64,000 bases of DNA, from the NCBI GenBank assembly GCA_036490715.1, contig DASXDL010000047.1, positions 80,654-144,653 of the forward strand, written 5' to 3'. The DNA comes from FEN-1191 sp036490715 (lineage in GTDB: Bacteria; Pseudomonadota; Gammaproteobacteria; Steroidobacterales; Steroidobacteraceae). Position numbers and translations under genes: made by a program. Each line of letters opens with the position of its first letter. Within the stretch, counting starts at the first letter, position 1. This document shows, piece after piece, positions 31,587 to 39,934 of this stretch. The notes beneath the pieces are model-generated. The model had not been told where the DNA came from. It did no database searches and was given only the letters and a program-made list of their open reading frames with translations.

Positions 31587-32654
31587 TCAACGCCGCCGCC
31601 GCGCGCTCCGGCTGCGCCTCAGGCTCGCGCGCTTTGCGGCCGCACGCTTTGAGGCCGGGCGCTTCGCCGCCGCGCGCTTGACGGCGGCGCGCTTGCGAGT
31701 CTTGCTGGGACGCGCCGCGGCTTTTCGCGCGCCAGGGCGTACCGGCGCTCGCGCCGGCGCGCGTGACGGCCGTGGCGCGCCGCGCGCACCCAGCAGTTCG
31801 GCCATCGCGCTGCCCAGCTCCGCCGGCGATTTCACCGTGCGCACCCGCGCCGCCTCGAGCGCGCGGTACTTGTCGGCCGCGGTACCCTTGCCGCCGGCGA
31901 TCACCGCCCCGGCATGCCCCATGCGCTTGCCGGGTGGCGCGGTGACCCCGGCGATGTAGGCCACCACCGGCTTGGTCACGTAACGGCGGATGTGCTCGGC
32001 GGTCGCCTCTTCGTCCGAGCCGCCGATCTCACCGACCATGATGATCCCTTCGGTCTGCGGGTCACGCTCGAACAGCTCGATCACGTCGATGAAATTCATG
32101 CCGCGCACCGGATCGCCACCGATGCCGACACAGGTGCTCTGGCCGAGCGCGTTGTTGGTGGTCTGGAACACGGTCTCGTAAGTCAGCGTGCCGGAGCGCG
32201 ACACAATGCCGACGCAGCCCTTGCGGTGGATGAACCCGGGCATGATGCCGATCTTGCATTCACCGGGGGTGATGATGCCCGGGCAGTTGGGCCCGATCAG
32301 GCGCGTGCCCGATCCGGACAGCGCCGCCTTGACGCGCACCATGTCGTTGACCGGCAGGCCCTCGGTGATGCACACCACCAGCTCGATGCCGGCATCGGCC
32401 GCTTCCAGTATCGCGTCGGCGGCGAATGGCGCCGGCACGTAGATCATGCTGGCGGTGGCGCCAGTGGAGCGCACCGCGTCGTGCACGGTATCGAACACCG
32501 GCAGCTCCAGGTGGCGCTCGCCGCCTCGGCCGGGGGTCACGCCACCGACCAGCTGGGTGCCGTAGGCGATGCACTGCTGCGAGTGAAACGTGCCCTGCTT
32601 GCCGGTGAAGCCCTGGCAGATCACGCGCGTGCGCTGGTTGACGAGAATGCTCAT
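31587..32654 (-). CDS. sucD: Succinyl-CoA ligase alpha subunit with added basic C-terminal tail
   Basis: SucD with SucC converts succinyl-CoA to succinate with ATP/GTP formation in the TCA cycle. Residues 1-289 are an ordinary SucD: CQGFTGKQGTFHSQQ, the CoA-binding domain, GPNCPGIITPGE, and the phospho-His segment GHAGAVIAGGKGTA. Residue 289 is exactly where E. coli SucD ends. Here 66 residues follow (31590-31787) with 27 Lys/Arg, about 20 Ala and no acidic residue, including KRAAVKRAAAKRPASKRAA. This resembles histone H1-like tails of bacterial proteins such as AlgP. It is in frame, uninterrupted and ends 13 bases before nadE. Confidence 0.95.
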   Translation of the reverse strand: MSILVNQRTRVICQGFTGKQGTFHSQQCIAYGTQLVGGVTPGRGGERHLELPVFDTVHDAVRSTGATASMIYVPAPFAADAILEAADAGIELVVCITEGLPVNDMVRVKAALSGSGTRLIGPNCPGIITPGECKIGIMPGFIHRKGCVGIVSRSGTLTYETVFQTTNNALGQSTCVGIGGDPVRGMNFIDVIELFERDPQTEGIIMVGEIGGSDEEATAEHIRRYVTKPVVAYIAGVTAPPGKRMGHAGAVIAGGKGTAADKYRALEAARVRTVKSPAELGSAMAELLGARGAPRPSRAPARAPVRPGARKAAARPSKTRKRAAVKRAAAKRPASKRAAAKRASLRRSRSARRRR

Positions 32655-32669
32655 GGTGTCCTTGCAGCC

Positions 32670-33839
<1,170 letters not shown>

Positions 33840-33908
33840 CCGCGACCATCCCAGCTGCGAAAAGCTGGCGATTGTCGCGGAAAGCGCCGCGACAGGCTAC
33901 CGGGAAAG

Positions 33909-34601
33909 TTACTTCACGCTGTAGCCGCGGGCCTCAAGGCACGCGGTCATGGCGCGCTTGTACTGCTCGCGACGCGAGCCGGTCTCGGGCGCTGGTACAC
34001 CGCCGCCCTGTTCGGTCGGATCAAAGCCGGTCTGATTCTTCGACCAGTCGTGGCACTCGTACTGGTCAGCCGACTGCTGTTCCTTGGTCTGGCCGTTCTT
34101 CGGATAGATATAGAAGTCGCTGGCGCTGGCGGCAGGCGGCGCGCCCGGCGGCTGATCGGCCCCGGCCGGCGCATCGACCACCTCATAGCCACTGTTGGCC
34201 GGCGCCCAGCGGTAATAGACGTTGTCGGCGTAGTAGTACGGCACGCCGCCGAACCACACCGTGGTGTAGAACGGTGGCAGCGCATTGATATAGAGCCCGA
34301 CCGGCGGTCCGGTCACCACGAATCCGTACGGCCCGGGCGCGTACCAGATGCCGCCGGAGAAATAGAAGCGGCTGCCATGGTAGTAGTACGGCCGATAGCC
34401 GCCGGGCAGCGTGCGCACCACCGCGCCGCGTTGCGGATAGTAATGACCGTGGTTATAGCGGCCGTCGAGCACTTCGCCGCGCGGCGCGACGCGCGCGCGC
34501 TCCACCGGATGGCGATCATCGGCGTAACCGGGCGATGCCAGAGCGAGCGTCAGGCCCGAGACAGCAGCCAGCGCCAGCCAATATCTAGAGGTGCGAGTCA
34601 T
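33909..34601 (-). CDS. Exported DUF6515-like protein with C-terminal YECH/ACLxARGY module
   Basis: ATG 34601 gives 230 residues with a signal peptide (RYWLALAAVSGLTLALASPG, cut near GYA-DD). The middle is Tyr/Gly-rich (YRPYYYHGSRFYFSGGIWYA, then PPVGLYINALPPFYTTVWF), which fits DUF6515. The last 75 residues form a separate module: DQYECHDWSKNQTGFDP, then KRAMTACLEARGYSVK. Its two Cys could form a disulfide. The neighbouring upstream lipoprotein carries the same module, which points to duplication. Function is unknown; an envelope location is likely. The open frame upstream of 34601 lies inside the neighbour and is ignored. Confidence 0.75.
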   Translation of the reverse strand: MTRTSRYWLALAAVSGLTLALASPGYADDRHPVERARVAPRGEVLDGRYNHGHYYPQRGAVVRTLPGGYRPYYYHGSRFYFSGGIWYAPGPYGFVVTGPPVGLYINALPPFYTTVWFGGVPYYYADNVYYRWAPANSGYEVVDAPAGADQPPGAPPAASASDFYIYPKNGQTKEQQSADQYECHDWSKNQTGFDPTEQGGGVPAPETGSRREQYKRAMTACLEARGYSVK

Positions 34602-34614
34602 GGGGGATTGAACC

Positions 34615-35157
34615 TCAGGCAGTCTTGTAGCCGCGCGCATCCAGGCAGGCGCTGATCGCGCGCCGATAATTGGCGGCCGCCTGCGCGTTCTGCGCGTAAT
34701 TTCGATCCAGATGGGCCTGTTCGGCATTGGCCTGCGCCTGCGCGTTGGCATCGCTGGCGGTACCGACCGCGGCGCCGGTGATGCCGCCAAACACGGCGCC
34801 GATACCGGCGTCGCGCGGGCCGGCGATCGCCGCGCCCAGAATGGCTCCGGCAATCGCACCGACCGCGGTGCCGGCTCCGGGCGGATTGGCCGGCTCGACC
34901 ATCACGCGTTCACCGGGGGGGATTCCGGGCCGGCTGGGATCAAATCCAGTTTGCTGCACCGCCCATACGTGACACTCGTAGCGATCGCGTTCCAGCTGCT
35001 CCGGGCTCTGGCCCTGGGCGGGATAAACCATGATGCGCGGAGCCACGGGCTGCTCGGCCACCACGGTGCGTCGGGGCGGGGGCGCCTCACACGCTGCTAG
35101 CAGTATGGCAAGGCCGAGAATCGACCCGATTCGCAGTTTAAGTCGCTGATTAGTCAT
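34615..35157 (-). CDS. Glycine-zipper lipoprotein with YECH/ACLxARGY module
   Basis: From ATG 35157 the product is 180 residues with a lipoprotein signal (RIGSILGLAILLAAC). Alternative starts are ATG 35166 and TTG 35187. After the lipobox come DRYECHVWAVQQTGFDP and then a Gly/Ala-rich glycine zipper (GAIAGAILGAAIAGPRDAG). An Ala/Gln helix follows, and the protein closes with YRRAISACLDARGYKTA. The first and last segments match the C-terminal module of the downstream protein. Here a membrane-inserting zipper has been placed between the halves. The gene is 13 bases upstream of its partner, so the pair probably forms an operon. Role unknown; envelope stress or surface function is possible. Confidence 0.75.
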   Translation of the reverse strand: MTNQRLKLRIGSILGLAILLAACEAPPPRRTVVAEQPVAPRIMVYPAQGQSPEQLERDRYECHVWAVQQTGFDPSRPGIPPGERVMVEPANPPGAGTAVGAIAGAILGAAIAGPRDAGIGAVFGGITGAAVGTASDANAQAQANAEQAHLDRNYAQNAQAAANYRRAISACLDARGYKTA

Positions 35158-35289
35158 ATGCTGCATGGTAACGACCTGGGTTTTCAAAGGTTGACATGGG
35201 GGCCGTGAACGCGCCCTGAACCTTCATCGCCATCAGTGACTTAGAGTAAGGCCAGCGCCGACAGTTTCAATGCCAGCTTGCGGTCAGAC

Positions 35290-37035
35290 ATGTCCCCGCC
35301 GGAGCCGATGAGCGCGCCCGGCGCCGCCCCGGCGGCGCCTGCGACGGCGCCCACCGGATCAGTGTCCGCCGCGGCCTCGCCGCTGATCGCCGGGGGCGCG
35401 GACCCGGCCGCCGCCGGCCAAGCCGCCCCGGGCGGTGACCTGGCGTGGCGCGTGGTCGGGCTGGCCAACATCTACCGGCTGCTGCTGCCCCCGGTACTGT
35501 ACGCGCTGCTGCTGGTCACTCGCCCCACGCCCGCGGTCGGCGGCAGCGATCCGGCGCTCTTCACCTTCGTATGTGCCCTCTACTGGCTCCTCGGTGGGTT
35601 AATGGTGTTTGCCGGCCGCGGCCGCTGGCACAGCCGGCTCGCGCTGGTGTACGTGCATACGCTGCTCGACACCAGCGCGATCTGCTTCCTGTTGTTCTGC
35701 AGCGGTGGCGTATCGAGCGGGCTGGGAATCCTGCTGGTGATTCCGGTCGGCGCGATGGCGTTGCTGGCCGAAGGACGCATGAGCCTGGGCGTGGCGGCCC
35801 TCGCCGCGCTGGGCCTGCTTACGCAGCAGATCCTGGTGGTGATCTTCGGTTACGCCCAGACCTACGACTACTCGCTGGCCGGCATGCTCGGCGCGGTCGT
35901 ATTCCTGGTGGCGCTGCTGGCTTGGCCTTTATCCAACCGCCTGCGCGAAAGCGAGGCGCTGGTACGTCGCCAGGAGGTCGATCTGGCGAATCTGGCGCAG
36001 CTGTCGCAGTACATCGTGCAGCGCCTGCGCGAGAGCATCCTGGTCGTGGACACCTCGGAGTGCATCCGTCTGATCAACGAGTCGGCGGCGCGCATGCTCG
36101 GCGACAGCGTCGCGGTGCCCGGTGCGTTGCTGGGCGAGGTGGCGCCGCGGCTGTTGTATCTGCTGACGACCTGGCGCCAGGACGACACCGTGGTGCTGCG
36201 CGGCGGCGCCGGCACCTTCGTGGCGGCCGACGGCGCACGCGTCATCCGTCCGCACTTCGCGCCGCTCGGCAGCAGCGATCCCTCGCCGATCATCGTGTTT
36301 CTCGAGGATACCGGCGAGCTGGCGGCCAAGGTGCAGCAGACCAAGCTTGCGGCGCTGGGGCGCCTGTCGGCCAGCATCGCGCACGAGATCCGCAATCCGG
36401 TCGGCGCGATGAGTCACGCCGCCCAGCTGTTGGCCGAATCGCCGGCGCTGAGCACCGACGATCGCCGTCTGACCGAGATCATGCGCGACAACTCCAAGCG
36501 CGTCAGCGTCATCATCGACAATATTCTGCAGCTGTCGCGCCGCGAGGCGCCGCGACCCGAGCGACTGGGGCTGGCGGCCTGGACGCGACGCTTCCGCGAC
36601 GAATTTTGCGACACTTTGCAGCTGTCTTGGCAGCGACTCATCATCGATCCGTCCTCCGAGGACATCGAACTGCGCATCGATGGCAGTCAGCTGCACCAGA
36701 TCTTCTGGAATCTATGTCAGAACAGTGTGACTCATGCCCTTCCGCACGCCGGGGCATCGCCGATAGAAATTCGCTTTGGCCGGCTAGGCGGCGTCGGCCG
36801 CCCGTACCTGCAGGTCGCCGATCGCGGTCTGGGAATCGCGCCGGCGGATGCGGAGCGGATCTTCGAGCCGTTCTTCACTCGCGCCGCCCACGGCACCGGG
36901 CTCGGGCTGTTTCTGGCGCGCGAGCTGGCGCAGGCCAACGGCGCCACGCTGCTGTACGAGACCCGCGACGGTGGCGGCAGCCTGTTTCGGGTGGTGTTCA
37001 CTGATCCGAGCCGATGGTCCGATGCTCACGAGTGA
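35290..37035 (+). CDS. pilS: Sensor histidine kinase PilS
   Basis: PilS is the membrane kinase that controls pilin transcription through PilR. From ATG 35290 it has 581 residues; TTG 35278 is also possible. An Ala/Pro-rich N-terminal stretch of about 50 residues precedes six membrane segments (NIYRLLLPPVLYALLLV onward). A PAS-like region with QYIVQRLRESILVVD comes next. The HisKA box is ASIAHEIRNPVGAMSHAAQL, with the phospho-His near residue 365. The ATPase domain has the N box NLCQNSVTHA, DRGLGIAP and GTGLGLFL. pilR follows 9 bases later, in the same order as in Pseudomonas. Confidence 0.92.
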   Translation: MSPPEPMSAPGAAPAAPATAPTGSVSAAASPLIAGGADPAAAGQAAPGGDLAWRVVGLANIYRLLLPPVLYALLLVTRPTPAVGGSDPALFTFVCALYWLLGGLMVFAGRGRWHSRLALVYVHTLLDTSAICFLLFCSGGVSSGLGILLVIPVGAMALLAEGRMSLGVAALAALGLLTQQILVVIFGYAQTYDYSLAGMLGAVVFLVALLAWPLSNRLRESEALVRRQEVDLANLAQLSQYIVQRLRESILVVDTSECIRLINESAARMLGDSVAVPGALLGEVAPRLLYLLTTWRQDDTVVLRGGAGTFVAADGARVIRPHFAPLGSSDPSPIIVFLEDTGELAAKVQQTKLAALGRLSASIAHEIRNPVGAMSHAAQLLAESPALSTDDRRLTEIMRDNSKRVSVIIDNILQLSRREAPRPERLGLAAWTRRFRDEFCDTLQLSWQRLIIDPSSEDIELRIDGSQLHQIFWNLCQNSVTHALPHAGASPIEIRFGRLGGVGRPYLQVADRGLGIAPADAERIFEPFFTRAAHGTGLGLFLARELAQANGATLLYETRDGGGSLFRVVFTDPSRWSDAHE

Positions 37036-37044
37036 GATAGCGGC

Positions 37045-38445
37045 ATGAAAAGCGCAACCAGCCCGCTGGTGTTGATCGTCGACGACGAACCCGACCTGAT
37101 CGAGCTGGTGTCGCTGACCTTGAGCCGCATGAACCTGGCGACCGATTCGGCCGCCGATCTGGCCAGCGCGCGCGTCAAGCTCAACGAGCGCAGCTATGAC
37201 CTGTGCCTGACCGACATGCGGCTGCCCGATGGCGATGGTCTTGACCTTGTGGCCTGGATCCAGGAGGTGCACCCGGACGTACCGGTGGCCGTGATCACCG
37301 CGCACGGCAACGTCGAGTCAGCGGTGCGCGCGCTCAAGCTCGGGGCATTCGATTTCGTCTCCAAGCCGCTCGATCTGGGCGTGCTGCGCAAGCTGGTGGC
37401 CAAGGCCATCAAGCTCGCTGACCGACGCGACACGGCGTCAGCCGCCTCAGCGCAGAGCCCGCGGCTGCTGGGACACTCGACCGCGATGAGCGCACTGCGC
37501 GATCTGGTAGCCCGAGTCGCGCGCAGCCAGGCGCCGGTGCATATCACCGGCGAATCCGGCACCGGCAAGGAGCTGGTCGCGCGCCTGATCCACGACAGTG
37601 GCGCGCGCGCCGACGCACCGTTCGTGCCGGTCAACTGCGGCGCGATCCCCTCGGAGCTGATGGAGAGCGAGCTGTTTGGCCACAAGCGCGGCAGTTTCAC
37701 CGGCGCGATCGCCGACAATCGCGGCCTGGTGCAGAGCGCCGAGGGCGGCACGCTGTTCCTGGACGAGGTGGCCGACCTGCCGCTGCACATGCAGGTGAAG
37801 TTGCTGCGTCTCATCCAGGAGAAGACCGTGCGACCGATCGGCGAACAGCGCGAGGTGCCGGTCGACGTGCGCGTGCTGTCGGCCACGCACAAGAATCTTG
37901 CCGCGCTGGTGGCGCAGGGACGGTTTCGCGAGGACCTGTATTACCGCATCAATGTCATCGAGCTGCGAGTGCCGGCGCTGCGTGAGCACGCCGAGGATAT
38001 TCCGGAGCTGGCCGATGCGATGCTGCAGCGCCTGTCGACCCGCGTGGGCCTGCAGGCGCCGACCGCGACCCACGCGGCGCGCGCTGCACTGCAGCGCTAT
38101 GCATTTCCCGGCAATGTGCGCGAACTGGAAAATATTCTCGAGCGGGCGATCGCGCTGTCGGTCTCCGGCATGATCGATGTGGCCGATCTGCAGCTGCGCG
38201 CCACGGCGCCGGCCGCGGTCGCGGCCGGCGCCGACACCGACGGCAGCGCACTGGGCGCAGCTGAGGGCGGCGCGCCGGCCAGCGCCGGCGGCACCGCCCT
38301 GGGTGATCGGCTGGAGAACATGGAGCGCGCGGCGATCGTCAAGGCACTGGAGCAGACGCGTTACAACAAGACCGCGGCCGCCAAGCTTCTCGGCATGAGC
38401 TTTCGGGCCTTGCGCTATCGAGTCAAGAAGCTCGGCATCGAGTAG
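37045..38445 (+). CDS. pilR: Sigma-54-dependent response regulator PilR
   Basis: PilR activates pilA transcription with sigma-54 RNA polymerase. The 466-residue protein has a receiver domain (LIVDDEPDLIELV; phospho-acceptor Asp57 in CLTDMRLPDG) and an AAA+ domain with Walker A GESGTGKE. The sigma-54 contact loop is GSFTGA where GAFTGA is usual. A C-terminal Fis-type helix-turn-helix (NKTAAAKLLGMSFRALRYRV) completes it. A Gly/Ala-rich linker precedes the HTH. Its expected target, a sigma-54 promoter with upstream repeats, lies immediately downstream in front of pilA. Confidence 0.93.
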   Translation: MKSATSPLVLIVDDEPDLIELVSLTLSRMNLATDSAADLASARVKLNERSYDLCLTDMRLPDGDGLDLVAWIQEVHPDVPVAVITAHGNVESAVRALKLGAFDFVSKPLDLGVLRKLVAKAIKLADRRDTASAASAQSPRLLGHSTAMSALRDLVARVARSQAPVHITGESGTGKELVARLIHDSGARADAPFVPVNCGAIPSELMESELFGHKRGSFTGAIADNRGLVQSAEGGTLFLDEVADLPLHMQVKLLRLIQEKTVRPIGEQREVPVDVRVLSATHKNLAALVAQGRFREDLYYRINVIELRVPALREHAEDIPELADAMLQRLSTRVGLQAPTATHAARAALQRYAFPGNVRELENILERAIALSVSGMIDVADLQLRATAPAAVAAGADTDGSALGAAEGGAPASAGGTALGDRLENMERAAIVKALEQTRYNKTAAAKLLGMSFRALRYRVKKLGIE

Positions 38446-38463
38446 CGAGGCATCCTTCAGGGC

Positions 38464-38518
38464 AGCTGACAGCTTGCGTCAGTAGCTGACAAAGTCGGAC
38501 AGGCGGTGTCGTCAGCTG
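38464..38518 (+). promoter_or_regulatory. Repeated TGTC/GACA elements, candidate PilR binding region
   Basis: AGCTGACA occurs at 38464-38471 and again at 38484-38491, exactly 20 bases apart. GGACAGG (38498-38504) and TGTCGTCAGCTG (38507-38518) follow. The Pseudomonas PilR site includes TGTC cores upstream of a sigma-54 promoter, and the distance here (about 80-130 bases before the -24 box) fits an enhancer. Binding by PilR is inferred. Confidence 0.5.
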
Positions 38519-38542
38519 CGGTCAGAGCTTAGGTTAAATCGT

Positions 38543-38570
38543 CCCGATGGCTCAATAAACACCCATCGGG
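38543..38570 (+). repeat. Perfect 8-bp inverted repeat upstream of the pilA promoter
   Basis: CCCGATGG (38543-38550) and CCATCGGG (38563-38570) are separated by the AT-richer 12-base loop CTCAATAAACAC. No T tract follows, so it is not a good terminator for pilR. It lies 27 bases before the -24 element and may be a protein site. Confidence 0.6.
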
Positions 38571-38596
38571 TCAACAGGTTACAAGCCTGTCATTGT

Positions 38597-38612
38597 TGGC
38601 ATGCGCATTGCA
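38597..38612 (+). promoter_or_regulatory. Sigma-54 promoter of the first pilA
   Basis: TGGCATGCGCATTGCA matches the sigma-54 consensus TGGCACG-N4-TTGCW closely. The invariant GG (38598-38599) and GC (38610-38611) are 12 bases apart, as required. It is 56 bases before the pilA start codon and downstream of pilR. Confidence 0.88.
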
Positions 38613-38668
38613 ATCTCTGCCTCAGCGGCTGCTAGCCGCAGCCACAAAGTCATACGGAGCTATTGGAT

Positions 38669-39145
38669 ATGAAGACGATGCAGAAGGGTTTCACACTGAT
38701 CGAGTTGATGATCGTGGTCGCGATCATCGGCATCTTGGCGGCGATCGCGATCCCCGCCTACCAGAACTACACCGTGCGTGCGCAGGTGACGGAAGGTCTG
38801 AATCTGGCCGATGGCTGGAAGACCGCCGTGGCCGAGTACTACGCGCAGAACGGTACGTTCCCGACCACCGCCAATCTGACCGCGGCGGGCCTGATCGCCT
38901 CGACCGGTAAGTACGTCACCAGCGTGACCAGCAACGCGGGCGCCATCACCGTGACCTATGGCAACCAGGCCAATGCCACGGCGATCGGCACCAAGACGCT
39001 GGCGCTGACTGCCTACACCAACACCAACAATGACATCATCTGGGTGTGTGGTGGTGCGGCTGTGCCGACCGGCGCGACGCTGGCTGGAACAGCCGGTGTG
39101 ACCTCGGTAGCGCCGCAGTACCTGCCGAGCACCTGTCACGCCTAA
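38669..39145 (+). CDS. pilA: Type IVa major pilin PilA, first copy
   Basis: The 158-residue prepilin has a 7-residue leader (MKTMQKG) cut by PilD before Phe, followed by FTLIELMIVVAIIGILAAIA with Glu5. The globular part ends with a Cys pair (WVCGG ... PSTCHA) that would form the D-region disulfide. ATG 38669 is chosen because GGAG (38656-38659) lies 9 bases upstream. It is transcribed from the sigma-54 promoter and closed by a strong terminator. The next gene is a near copy. Confidence 0.96.
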   Translation: MKTMQKGFTLIELMIVVAIIGILAAIAIPAYQNYTVRAQVTEGLNLADGWKTAVAEYYAQNGTFPTTANLTAAGLIASTGKYVTSVTSNAGAITVTYGNQANATAIGTKTLALTAYTNTNNDIIWVCGGAAVPTGATLAGTAGVTSVAPQYLPSTCHA

Positions 39146-39171
39146 TCTCGACTGACGTTTAGGGACGAGAT

Positions 39172-39208
39172 AAAGGCCCCTTCGCTCTTGCGAAGGGGCC
39201 TTTTCTGT
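39172..39208 (+). terminator. Strong intrinsic terminator between the two pilA genes
   Basis: A perfect 13-bp stem (39172-39184 with 39191-39203) encloses the loop CTCTTG and is followed by a T-rich run. The flanking A and T tracts could make it work in both directions. It should stop most transcription from the first pilA before the second. Confidence 0.92.
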
Positions 39209-39295
39209 TATTTTGGCGCTGCGCCGGGGCGTCAGACCACAAGCAGGCACAGGGACAGTGTCGCGGCGCGAACATCCGACTGAGAGGGCAATGAC

Positions 39296-39772
39296 ATGCG
39301 AACACAACAACAGGGATTCACCTTGATTGAGTTGATGATCGTGGTTGCGATCATCGGCATCCTGGCGGCGATCGCGATTCCCGCCTATCAGAACTACACC
39401 GTGCGTGCGCAGGTGACCGAAGGTCTGAATCTGGCCGACGGCTGGAAGACCGCGATCGCCGAGTACTACGCGCAGAACGGCGTGTTTCCGACCACGGCCA
39501 ATCTGACCGCGGCCGGCCTGGTGGCATCGACCGGCAAGTACGTCACCAGCGTGACCAGTAATGCCGGCGCGATCACCATCACCTACGGCAATCAGGCCAA
39601 TGCCACGGCGATCGGCACCAAGACACTGGCGCTGACGGCCTACACCAACACCAACAACGACATCATCTGGGTGTGCGGCAGCGCAGCCGTGCCGACCGGG
39701 GCGACCCTGGCCGGAACGGCCGGTGTGACCTCGGTGTTGGCCAAGTATTTGCCGGGTAGTTGTCACGCGTAA
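39296..39772 (+). CDS. pilA: Type IVa pilin PilA, second copy
   Basis: The 158-residue prepilin has leader MRTQQQG and a mature part of 151 residues. By direct comparison 141 of the 151 mature residues match the first copy. Five of the ten changes cluster in the last 13 residues, around the C-terminal Cys (VLAKYLPGSCHA against VAPQYLPSTCHA). Both Cys are kept. A GAGAGGG ribosome-binding site precedes ATG 39296. No sigma-54 promoter is visible in the 90 bases after the terminator, so its expression is uncertain. It is followed by pilB. Confidence 0.95.
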   Translation: MRTQQQGFTLIELMIVVAIIGILAAIAIPAYQNYTVRAQVTEGLNLADGWKTAIAEYYAQNGVFPTTANLTAAGLVASTGKYVTSVTSNAGAITITYGNQANATAIGTKTLALTAYTNTNNDIIWVCGSAAVPTGATLAGTAGVTSVLAKYLPGSCHA

Positions 39773-39786
39773 CGACGCGCAGGCCC

Positions 39787-39812
39787 GGGCCCGTGGGGGC
39801 TTTGGCCCTTTT
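39787..39812 (+). terminator. Weak terminator-like hairpin after second pilA
   Basis: GGGCC (39787-39791) can pair with GGCCC (39804-39808), followed directly by TTTT (39809-39812). The stem is short and the loop is 12 bases. Confidence 0.35.
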
Positions 39813-39934
39813 GGGATGCCAGTCACGCAGCAGGCGGGGGTAATGTGCAAACATCCTTTGAATATTTGACATTGCTCACGCGGGTCAACTGAGTAGACTA
39901 AGGCGTTTCCGGCAGCGCCTGCACACATAAGCCC

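Noticed and set aside
31587..31787. Idea that the SucD tail is a separate small basic gene or frameshift product
   Set aside because: The frame is continuous with sucD, there is no separate start or ribosome-binding site, and the core ends exactly at the normal length.
39204..39295. Search for a second sigma-54 promoter before the second pilA
   Set aside because: No GG-N10-GC pair with consensus context was found.
39866..39899. TTGACA with TAGACT upstream of pilB
   Set aside because: Spacing of 22 bases is too long for a sigma-70 promoter; no better -10 is present.
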